A stretch of DNA of 8,927 nucleotides, from positions 1 through 8,927 of the forward strand of contig JAAYYM010000092.1 in assembly GCA_012515365.1 (NCBI GenBank), written 5' to 3'. Source of the stretch: Clostridia bacterium (GTDB lineage: Bacteria; Bacillota_A; Clostridia; Lachnospirales; Lachnospiraceae). Under the pieces are notes generated by a model. That model saw only the letters and a list, made by a program, of their open reading frames with translations, was not told the origin of the DNA and ran no database searches. This document shows positions 1-6,346 of the stretch, piece by piece (positions within the stretch are counted from its first letter, which is position 1; each line of letters opens with the position of its first letter). Both the position numbers and the translations under genes were made by a program.

Positions 1-977
1 GGATTCTGATAGCCTGGCTGACCATAGTTCTCGTATCCGTTTGGCGCATACGCCTGATTGGCATAAGTCTGTTTCTGAATGGATTTACGCTCATCATCAG
101 TAATCGTTTTGGTACCTTCGCTTCCCGGTACCGGGATCATCTTGACAAAATCCTCATCCGGATTGATCAGAGAACGTTTCAGATCCTGAATCACTTCACT
201 CATATTAGCATAACGTCTATCCGCATTTTTCTGCGTACATTTAAAAATAATCTGTTCCACACTGACAGGGATCTCCGGTACAAATTCACGCGGAGATGGT
301 ATTTCTTCCTGAATATGCTTAATTGCAATTGCAACTGTCGTTTCTCCATCAAACGGAACTCTTCCGGTTAGCATTTCATAAATCGTAATTCCAAGTGAAT
401 AAATATCACTCTTTGCATCACTATAGCCACCTCTTGCCTGTTCAGGAGAGGTATAATGAACGGATCCCATCGCATGAGAAGTGATGGTATCACTGGTAGC
501 AGCTCTTGCAATACCAAAATCGGCTACTTTAACTTTTCCTTCTTTAGAAATAATGATATTCTGAGGCTTGATATCACGGTGAATGATATTATTGTTATGC
601 GCTGCTTCGATTCCCATCGAAATCTGAATCGCTATACTGATTGCTTCCTTTACAGATAAACGCATTTTCTTTTCTATATACTTCTTCAGCGTAATTCCTT
701 CTACAAGTTCCATTACAAAATAATGGATACCGTCATCCTCGCCAACATCGTATACATTTACGATATTAGGATGCATCAGCCCTGCAGCTGACTGCGCCTC
801 CACTCTGAATTTGGACACAAAATTCTTGTTTGCACTGAACTCTGCTTTAAGAACTTTAACTGCAACAAAACGATTCAGCTTGTGATCCTTTGCTTTATAA
901 ACATCCGACATTCCGCCGGTTCCGATTTTTTCGATTATCTCATATCTATCCCCTACCAGAGTTCCCGGTCTTAACAT
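1..977 (-). CDS. prkC: PrkC-type Ser/Thr protein kinase, N-terminal part (cut by window edge)
   Basis: Hanks-type kinase that phosphorylates Ser/Thr residues on cytoplasmic targets. In Firmicutes the full protein is membrane-anchored and carries extracellular PASTA domains that sense cell wall fragments. Seen here are 325 codons: the glycine loop GTGGMSDV (19-26), the ATP lysine K41 in AVKVLK, the catalytic loop HRDIKPQN (133-140) with D135, the DFG motif (153-155), a Thr/Ser-rich activation loop (T161, T164, T166) and SPEQARGG (177-184). The kinase domain ends near residue 270, followed by a linker that becomes rich in Tyr, Asn, Gln, Gly and Pro. The transmembrane segment and any PASTA repeats would lie beyond the left edge, so their presence is inferred from the family. 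The ATG at 977 overlaps the stp stop codon as ATGTTAA and has a GAGGTG ribosome site 5 bases upstream. The gene is interrupted by the window edge, not broken. Function is very secure. The symbol follows the stp neighbour and the family. Confidence 0.95.
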   Translation of the reverse strand, partial: MLRPGTLVGDRYEIIEKIGTGGMSDVYKAKDHKLNRFVAVKVLKAEFSANKNFVSKFRVEAQSAAGLMHPNIVNVYDVGEDDGIHYFVMELVEGITLKKYIEKKMRLSVKEAISIAIQISMGIEAAHNNNIIHRDIKPQNIIISKEGKVKVADFGIARAATSDTITSHAMGSVHYTSPEQARGGYSDAKSDIYSLGITIYEMLTGRVPFDGETTVAIAIKHIQEEIPSPREFVPEIPVSVEQIIFKCTQKNADRRYANMSEVIQDLKRSLINPDEDFVKMIPVPGSEGTKTITDDERKSIQKQTYANQAYAPNGYENYGQPGYQN

Positions 978-1717
978 ACACTCACCTCATCAGCAAACGG
1001 TTCAATCACGATAACTGCAATATTATCCTTACCACCGTTATTGTTTGCCGCCTTCACTAATTCTTCCGCCTTTCCAGCTACATCACGCTGGCTTTTAATA
1101 ATAATGGATATTTCACTATCCTCAATCATATTTGTCAGTCCATCTGTACACATCAAAATAAGATCGTTTTTCTCAAGCTCCAGCTCAAAAAAATCGATTT
1201 CAACATTTTCCCCTGCACCGATCGCACGAGTAATGATATTTTTATCCGGATGCGTTCGTGCACTGGCACGATCAATTTCCCCAATACGTACCATCTCTTC
1301 TACCAGCGAATGATCTCTGGTAATCTGTCTGATTCCATCTCGTAACAAATAGAGTCTGCTGTCTCCTACATTTGCTACATACAGCATTTTATCAACGACA
1401 ACTGCAACGACGACTGTCGTTCCCATGCCTCTTAATTCCTCAGATGCATTTGACTGTTCTCTGATCTTAGCATTTGCCTGTGTAATGGCTTCTCTGATGA
1501 TCTGTATCGGATTCTGTGCTTCTGAATGAAGTACTGACTGAACAATCGTTTCAACGCTGCATCTGGATGCAAAATCTCCGGCGTTATGTCCGCCCATTCC
1601 ATCAGCTACGATAAAGATGTTAGGGAGCTTGCCAATAGGAGTTTCACATGAATAAACATAATCCTGATTTAATTTTCTTTTCAGTCCGATGTCAGTTAAA
1701 GAAAATGTTTTTAACAT
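971..1717 (-). CDS. stp: PP2C-family Ser/Thr protein phosphatase (Stp/PrpC)
   Basis: Metal-dependent (Mn/Mg) phosphatase that removes phosphate from PrkC and from its substrates in the cytoplasm. The 248 residues match the usual size of bacterial single-domain PP2C enzymes. Motifs visible in order are RKLNQD (14-19, with a metal-binding Asp), VADGMGGHNAGD (37-48, D39 and G40 bind metal), GMGTT (98-102), VGDSRLYLLRDG (117-128), DHSL (135-138), TRAIG (163-167), CTDGL (190-194, D192) and GGKDNI (228-233, D231). All metal ligands are intact, and no signal peptide or membrane segment is seen. The ATG is preceded by AGGAG at 1727-1731 with a 9-base gap. The start overlaps the rlmN stop by 7 bases and the end overlaps the prkC start by 7 bases, so phosphatase and kinase are probably made in step. 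The same phosphatase-kinase pairing occurs widely in Firmicutes. Confidence 0.96.
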   Translation of the reverse strand: MLKTFSLTDIGLKRKLNQDYVYSCETPIGKLPNIFIVADGMGGHNAGDFASRCSVETIVQSVLHSEAQNPIQIIREAITQANAKIREQSNASEELRGMGTTVVVAVVVDKMLYVANVGDSRLYLLRDGIRQITRDHSLVEEMVRIGEIDRASARTHPDKNIITRAIGAGENVEIDFFELELEKNDLILMCTDGLTNMIEDSEISIIIKSQRDVAGKAEELVKAANNNGGKDNIAVIVIEPFADEVSVC

Positions 1718-2790
1718 ATCTGCTCTCTCCTATCATTATTTGAAGTGATGTAGCTACGTCTAAGCTGCCCACAGGCACCATCGATGTCTCTACCCATTTC
1801 CCTTCTTATAGTAACATTTATTCTGTTTTTTTCAAGTTTATTTTTAAAGTTGATCACATCTTTGTGCTCGGACTCTATGTAATCACGTTCCTTAACCGGA
1901 TTTACAGGAATAAGATTTACATGGCAATTCATATTTTTAAGCAATGCCGACAGCTCTCTTGCATCCTCATCTGTATCGTTTACACCGCCTACCAGACTAT
2001 ACTCAAAAGTGAGCCTTCTTCCTGTCTGTGAAAAATAATACTCACAGGCTTCCATCAGCTGACCGATGGAATAGCGATTGGCAATCGGCATCAATTTTTT
2101 TCTTTTTTCATCTGTAGCTGCATGTAACGACAGTGCCAGCGTGATCTGAAGCTTTTCATCTGCCAGCTTAATCATATTCGGTACCAGTCCACATGTCGAC
2201 ACGGTAATGTTACGCTGACTGATGCAAAGACCGTCAGGTGACGTAATTAATGATAGAAACAACAGAAGCTGCTCATAATTATCAAGTGGCTCACCCGATC
2301 CCATAATGACTACATTTGATACTCTCTCATTTGTCAGTTTCGTAATTTCGTAAATCTGTGCAAGCATTTCACCAGCAGTTAAATTTCGTTCTAATCCATC
2401 TATTGTAGAAGCACAAAATCTGCACCCCATCCTACAGCCTACCTGAGAAGAAATACAAACTGAATTTCCATGCTTATATTTCATCCAGACACTTTCTATG
2501 ACATTTTGATCCGATAACTCAAATAAATACTTACGAGTTCCATCCAGCTTCGATTCCTGTACCTTTATGCTTTTCACGGCATTGATTTCATAGCGCTCTT
2601 CTAACAGCTGCCGCAATGTAAGTGACAAATTCGTCATTTCCATAAATGAAAAGACCAGTTTGCTATGTAACCACTCAAACACCTGCTTTGCCCTGAATTT
2701 CTTTTCACCCAAAGCCTCAAAATCCTGACTAAGCGCCTCTAGTGGCATAGACAAGATATCTTTTTTACGATTATTGTTTTCTTCATTCAT
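1711..2790 (-). CDS. rlmN: Dual-specificity 23S rRNA A2503 / tRNA A37 C2-methyltransferase RlmN
   Basis: Radical-SAM enzyme that makes 2-methyladenosine at 23S rRNA A2503 in the peptidyl-transferase centre and at A37 of some tRNAs. With the ATG at 2790 the protein has 359 residues, close to family size. The [4Fe-4S] motif CRMGCRFC gives C119, C123 and C126. C112, seven residues before the cluster, and C340 in GACGQL correspond to the two catalytic cysteines of the E. coli enzyme (C118 and C355). MGSGEPLDN (163-171) is the SAM-contact motif. LSLHAATDEKR and EYSLVGGVND are further typical RlmN blocks. I chose 2790 over the in-frame ATG at 2805 because GAGG lies 9 bases upstream of 2790, while nothing like a ribosome site precedes 2805. 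The start follows the rsmB stop by about 20 bases. The Cfr resistance paralog is less likely given the housekeeping context, the wider sequence and the typical RlmN blocks. Confidence 0.95.
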   Translation of the reverse strand: MNEENNNRKKDILSMPLEALSQDFEALGEKKFRAKQVFEWLHSKLVFSFMEMTNLSLTLRQLLEERYEINAVKSIKVQESKLDGTRKYLFELSDQNVIESVWMKYKHGNSVCISSQVGCRMGCRFCASTIDGLERNLTAGEMLAQIYEITKLTNERVSNVVIMGSGEPLDNYEQLLLFLSLITSPDGLCISQRNITVSTCGLVPNMIKLADEKLQITLALSLHAATDEKRKKLMPIANRYSIGQLMEACEYYFSQTGRRLTFEYSLVGGVNDTDEDARELSALLKNMNCHVNLIPVNPVKERDYIESEHKDVINFKNKLEKNRINVTIRREMGRDIDGACGQLRRSYITSNNDRREQIC

Positions 2791-2799
2791 ATGAAAAAG

Positions 2800-2803
2800 C
2801 CTC
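2800..2803 (-). promoter_or_regulatory. Ribosome binding site that sets the rlmN start
   Basis: GAGG lies 9 bases before the ATG at 2790. It overlaps the codons of the longer reading frame that begins at 2805. No purine-rich site precedes 2805, so this site favours the shorter protein. Confidence 0.55.
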
Positions 2804-2811
2804 ATTTATGA

Positions 2812-4170
2812 TTACATTTTTTTTATTCTTGCCATGAAAAATCCATCTGTATCAAAATCTCCGGGAAGTAACTGCAGATAGCCATTTTTTGTATCACTAT
2901 TATGGAATCTTGCAGGTAAATATGGTTCCAATGATTCTGACTGATACGGATAATTTTCCAGCACCCATTTCAGATTATCCTGATTCTCCGCCCTGCTCAT
3001 TGTACAGGTACTAAAGATCAGGGTTCCGCCTGGTTTTACATACGCTTGCACGGTATGTAAGATACTACGCTGTAAGGAAACAATCTCTGCCTGTTTTTCC
3101 TTTGATATATGATACTTAATATCGCTTTTTCTTCCGATTACGCCAAGACCGGAGCATGGTAGATCAGCAATTACGATATCTGCCTGTTCAATCAGTGTGT
3201 CATCTGTTTCCTGTGCCGGATGGCAAGATGTTTTGATATTTTTGAATTGACATCGCCTGATATTCTCATTGATCAGGTCAACCTTTTTTTGTGTTAAATC
3301 TCTGGCATCTACACATCCTGTTCCATTTAGCAGATCTGCGATATGCAGACTTTTGCCGCCTGGAGCTGCACACACATCGACTACATAATCCTGCTTCTTT
3401 ACTGCTGCGATCCTTCCGACTAAAACAGAGCTTAAATCCTGTACTAAAAACAAACCTTCTCTAAATGCCTCTATGGCACCAACATGATCGTATCCTGAAA
3501 TGATCATGGCTTCCTCGACATCCTCTATCAAAGATACATGAACGCCCTCTGTTTCAAGCTTGTGTATCAATTCCTCTTTTGTCACTCTGGATCTGTTAGC
3601 ACGGATAATCGTCGGTCTTTCCTTTAAAAAAGCCTTAAGGATCTGCTCCGTATGTGCATATCCATATTGCTTGCTGAATTCTGTGACAATCCACAAAGGC
3701 ATCGAGTATTTGATGCTTAAATACAATAATGGCTCCTTTTTCGCATCCGGCATTTTGATTTCAGTGCGTTTTCTATCAATGTTTCTTAGTACACCGTTTA
3801 CAAATCCTTTTAAATTGAAAAATTTCTTTTTTTCTGCCAGTTTTACAGCTTCATTACATACTGCTGAGGAAGGGACACCGTCCATAAATAGCAGCTGATA
3901 TACGCTCATTCTCAACAAAGTTCTGATAACAGGTTTCATTTTATTGATTTTAACTGTAGAAAACTGTTCGATCACATAGTCCAGATAGATCCTGTATTCT
4001 GTCGTTCCGGTGACAATTTTATGAATAAATGCACGATCCTTCTGGTCCAGATACTGATATTTATCCAGTACATTACGTAATAAAGTATTTGTCTGTATCT
4101 GCTTTTCGTCATTAGTTGATTCCAATAATGTTTCTAATACGATTTCTCTCGTATTTACAGGTTTAGTCAC
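2812..4170 (-). CDS. rsmB: 16S rRNA (cytosine-967-C5) methyltransferase RsmB
   Basis: SAM-dependent enzyme of the NOL1/NOP2/Sun family that makes m5C967 (E. coli numbering) in 16S rRNA near the P site. With the start at 4170 it has 452 residues, a normal length. The N-terminal part (about 3-140) is the NusB-like RNA-binding domain, with YLDQKDRAFIHKIV and the AVCNEAVKLAEKK helix. The C-terminal methyltransferase domain has the SAM loop DVCAAPGGK (265-273), motif IV DLPCSGLG (336-343) with C339 that releases product, and motif VI STCTMSRAEN with the nucleophile C389. It ends in the usual DGFFMARI. The longest frame starts at a TTG at 4191 with no ribosome site. I prefer the GTG at 4170, which gives an N-terminus MTKPVNTREIVLE, has GGAGG 11 bases upstream and overlaps the upstream peptidase stop by 8 bases, suggesting translational coupling. 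Function is secure. The start is likely but not proven. Confidence 0.94.
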   Translation of the reverse strand: MTKPVNTREIVLETLLESTNDEKQIQTNTLLRNVLDKYQYLDQKDRAFIHKIVTGTTEYRIYLDYVIEQFSTVKINKMKPVIRTLLRMSVYQLLFMDGVPSSAVCNEAVKLAEKKKFFNLKGFVNGVLRNIDRKRTEIKMPDAKKEPLLYLSIKYSMPLWIVTEFSKQYGYAHTEQILKAFLKERPTIIRANRSRVTKEELIHKLETEGVHVSLIEDVEEAMIISGYDHVGAIEAFREGLFLVQDLSSVLVGRIAAVKKQDYVVDVCAAPGGKSLHIADLLNGTGCVDARDLTQKKVDLINENIRRCQFKNIKTSCHPAQETDDTLIEQADIVIADLPCSGLGVIGRKSDIKYHISKEKQAEIVSLQRSILHTVQAYVKPGGTLIFSTCTMSRAENQDNLKWVLENYPYQSESLEPYLPARFHNSDTKNGYLQLLPGDFDTDGFFMARIKKM

Positions 4171-4870
4171 GCCTTCTGTTTCCTCCGCCAAACAATAGTA
4201 TCAGTCTTAGTAATTGTAGTATAGATGCTGCTGCAGCTGCCACATAAGTCAGTGCTGCCGCCTTTAGTACCGATGAAGCTCCCTTTAGCTCATGATCACC
4301 AAGGATTCCTGTATCTCCTAACATTCTGATCGCTCTTCCTGATGCATTAAATTCAACAGGAAGGGTCACGATTTGGAAAAGAACAGCAATCGAGAAAACC
4401 CATACACCAAGCATCGTCAATGTGTACGAATGTGCCAACAGCAGACCAATTAATACAATCGGAAGTCCAAGCTTCGATCCTAAATTTGCCACCGGTACAA
4501 GCGCGCCTCTAAGTTTCAGCGGAACATATCCCTTGTTATCCTGAATGGCATGCCCACACTCATGTGCTGCCACTCCGATCGCCGCGATAGAAGTGCTGTT
4601 AAATACACCTGATGACAGACGAAGGACCTTATGCCGCGGATCATAATGATCAGACAGCTGTCCTGATATTTCCTCAATGCTGACATCACCGATTCCTGCA
4701 TATCGTAAAATCCGCTCAGCAGCCATTGCACCCGTTATCATAGATGTACTCATAACTTTATTATATTTTGCATAAGTTGCATTTACTGTTGCAGATGCGA
4801 TGATCGATAACAGTGCACCCAGCAGAACCAAAAGATAGGTACTATCATAATAAAAATATGAAGAATACAT
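4163..4870 (-). CDS. YugP-type membrane zinc metallopeptidase
   Basis: Integral membrane protein of the putative neutral zinc metallopeptidase family (YugP in Bacillus, Pfam Zn_peptidase_2). Its substrate is not known. Visible features are a first hydrophobic helix at about 11-30, the zinc motif HECGH (103-107) with catalytic E104, and further hydrophobic segments at about 130-150, 152-172 and 200-228. The block LPVEFNASGRA (170-180) follows; its E173 is a likely third zinc ligand, inferred from family conservation. At 235 residues it is near family length and all key residues are present. The protein ends with a basic tail, NRRRD. The start ATG has AAAGGATG 10 bases upstream and lies 23 bases after the fmt stop; the end overlaps the rsmB start. 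Its place among translation genes is common in clostridia but gives no clear functional link. Family assignment is firm. Any role in membrane protein turnover or stress is only an inference. Confidence 0.9.
   Translation of the reverse strand: MYSSYFYYDSTYLLVLLGALLSIIASATVNATYAKYNKVMSTSMITGAMAAERILRYAGIGDVSIEEISGQLSDHYDPRHKVLRLSSGVFNSTSIAAIGVAAHECGHAIQDNKGYVPLKLRGALVPVANLGSKLGLPIVLIGLLLAHSYTLTMLGVWVFSIAVLFQIVTLPVEFNASGRAIRMLGDTGILGDHELKGASSVLKAAALTYVAAAAASILQLLRLILLFGGGNRRRD
4182..4186 (-). promoter_or_regulatory. Ribosome binding site for the rsmB GTG start
   Basis: GGAGG sits inside the last codons of the zinc peptidase gene, 11 bases before the GTG at 4170. The spacing is slightly long. 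The upstream TTG at 4191 lies 5' of this site and so cannot use it, which argues against the longer frame. Confidence 0.55.
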
Positions 4871-4893
4871 ATTTAATCAACATCCTTTCTAAA

Positions 4894-5820
4894 TCAAAGA
4901 CTGCTTCCTGCTTCTATTTTATGACCTAATAAGAAGCATGCCGTATCCATCCTTTTCTTCCCTTCCGGCTGTACTTCGAGAATGTCAATCTGATAATCCG
5001 AAGTATTAATAGAGAAGCTGTTTTTACTGACATGGGCAACTGTACCCGGCTGTCCATTTGAGAGCTGATCAGATACACGTGCTTTCCATATCTTTAGTAT
5101 TTTTCCTTCTAACATCATATATGCACTCGGCCATGAATTCAGGCCTCTTACTTTTCGTTCTATCACAGCTGCAGGCTGGTTGAAATGAAGCTTTCCCATC
5201 TGTTTTGTCAGCATTTTTGCATAGCTTGATTCAGCTCCGTTCTGAGGTGTCCTTGTTATCGTTCCCTCTTCGATCTGATTCAATGCATCCACGCATAAGA
5301 TAGCTCCTGTTTCTGCCAATTTATCATGCAGACTTGCTCCCGTTTCCTCTGGGCTTATTGGTACTGCCTGTTTTAGAAGCATATCACCTGTATCCATTCC
5401 TTCATCCAGCTGCATGATTGTGACGCCACTCTGTGCTTCCCCATCTAATATTGCCCACTGTATGGGCGCAGCTCCGCGATATTTAGGTAATAAGGATGCA
5501 TGGACATTGATACACCCATACTTTGGCAGATCTAAAATACGTTTGGAAAGAATCTGCCCATATGCAACGACAACAAAGATGTCTGCTTCTATGTTTGAAA
5601 GCTCCTCAAATGCCTCATCTGATTTGATTCTTTGTGGCTGGAGCACAGGGATTCCCGCCTCTACTGCAAACTGTTTCACCGGTGTAAACGCAAGCTCCTT
5701 GCCTCGTCCCTTTTGTTTATCCGGCTGTGTAACAACGGCTGTTATCTCATGATTGCTATTCATAATTGCCTTTAAAACAGAGACTGAGAAATCCGGTGTT
5801 CCCATAAATACCAGTTTCAT
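4894..5820 (-). CDS. fmt: Methionyl-tRNA formyltransferase
   Basis: Transfers a formyl group from 10-formyl-tetrahydrofolate to methionyl-initiator tRNA in the cytoplasm, so that translation can start with formyl-Met. The 308 residues match the usual size. The N-terminal Rossmann domain has MGTPDFSV (6-13) and TQPDKQKGRG (31-40). The catalytic triad is complete: N105 and H107 in the block starting NVHASLLPKYRGAAPIQ, and D143 in DEGMDTGDML. The C-terminal tRNA-binding domain starts near residue 205 and includes VRGLNSWPSAY. The ATG overlaps the def stop as ATGA, with GGAGG 7 bases upstream inside the end of def. This is strong coupling between the enzyme that adds the formyl group and the one that removes it. 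Nothing is unusual in length or active site. Confidence 0.97.
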   Translation of the reverse strand: MKLVFMGTPDFSVSVLKAIMNSNHEITAVVTQPDKQKGRGKELAFTPVKQFAVEAGIPVLQPQRIKSDEAFEELSNIEADIFVVVAYGQILSKRILDLPKYGCINVHASLLPKYRGAAPIQWAILDGEAQSGVTIMQLDEGMDTGDMLLKQAVPISPEETGASLHDKLAETGAILCVDALNQIEEGTITRTPQNGAESSYAKMLTKQMGKLHFNQPAAVIERKVRGLNSWPSAYMMLEGKILKIWKARVSDQLSNGQPGTVAHVSKNSFSINTSDYQIDILEVQPEGKKRMDTACFLLGHKIEAGSSL

Positions 5821-6314
5821 TCAAATTCCTCCTCGTCCATGTCTTCCTCATCCAGCTCATCCACATCTAATAATCTGCCCTCAACGCGATCCACATACAA
5901 TTTTCCGTCAAGATGATCCAGTTCATGGCAGATGCAGCGTGCCATCAGCTGCGTTCCCTCGATCTCAATCTGATTCATATCTTCATCAAATGCTACTGCC
6001 TTGACATAATCAGGACGTGTGACAATCCCGACTTTTCCCGGTACACTTAAGCATCCTTCACTTCCTCGCTGCTCTCCGCTTGTTTCAACGATTCGTGGAT
6101 TAATCAGCACATGCGGACCATCGCCTACATCTATAACAACTATCCGTTTTAAAATTCCAACCTGTGGAGCTGCAAGGCCTGCACCTTGTGCATCATATAG
6201 TGTCTCGAACATATCCTCGATCAGAGTTTTAATTCTTGGGGTCATTTTTTCTACCGGCTTGCACTGTTTTGTGAGTACTGCATCGCCCATTTCTCTTATT
6301 GTTCTGATTGCCAT
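5817..6314 (-). CDS. def: Peptide deformylase
   Basis: Metalloenzyme (iron or zinc) that removes the N-formyl group from the first methionine of new proteins at the ribosome. With the ATG at 6314 it has 165 residues beginning MAIRTIREMGD, a common N-terminus for this family. All three signature motifs are present: GAGLAAPQ (44-51), EGCLSV (86-91) with metal ligand C88, and HELDH (130-134) with H130, H134 and catalytic E131. The protein ends in a very acidic tail from about residue 150, DVDELDEEDMDEEEFE. The frame can be extended 8 codons to an ATG at 6338, but GGAGG at 6325-6329 lies inside that extension, 10 bases before 6314, and the extension does not resemble the family. The last codons contain the ribosome site of fmt and the two genes overlap by 4 bases. 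Confidence 0.96.
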   Translation of the reverse strand: MAIRTIREMGDAVLTKQCKPVEKMTPRIKTLIEDMFETLYDAQGAGLAAPQVGILKRIVVIDVGDGPHVLINPRIVETSGEQRGSEGCLSVPGKVGIVTRPDYVKAVAFDEDMNQIEIEGTQLMARCICHELDHLDGKLYVDRVEGRLLDVDELDEEDMDEEEFE

Positions 6315-6324
6315 AGTAACATTT

Positions 6325-6329
6325 CCTCC
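6325..6329 (-). promoter_or_regulatory. Ribosome binding site that sets the def start
   Basis: GGAGG, within TGGAGGAAA, lies 10 bases before the ATG at 6314. It falls inside the 8-codon upstream extension of the frame, so the start at 6338 is unlikely. Confidence 0.65.
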
Positions 6330-6346
6330 ATGTGTCATTTCATAAA

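Noticed and set aside
1..977. prkC as a truncated or broken gene
   Set aside because: The frame is open from the start codon to the window edge with every kinase motif intact. The missing C-terminus is due to the edge of the window.
1041..1313. Plus-strand open frame of 90 codons inside stp
   Set aside because: It lies opposite the conserved PP2C core, has no ribosome site and gives a low-complexity Ser-rich product. It is a shadow of the real gene.
1711..2790. Cfr-type antibiotic resistance methyltransferase instead of RlmN
   Set aside because: The gene sits in a conserved housekeeping operon and has RlmN-typical blocks and length, with no sign of mobile DNA nearby.
3560..3898. Plus-strand open frame of 112 codons inside rsmB
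   Set aside because: It is antisense to the conserved RsmB N-terminal region, with no recognisable motif and no upstream ribosome site.
4516..4731. Second minus-strand frame of 71 codons inside the zinc peptidase gene
   Set aside because: It overlaps the HECGH coding region in another frame and shows no motif or ribosome site of its own.
6019..6345. Plus-strand open frame of 108 codons opposite def
   Set aside because: It is fully antisense to the deformylase motifs and its product looks like a frame shadow.
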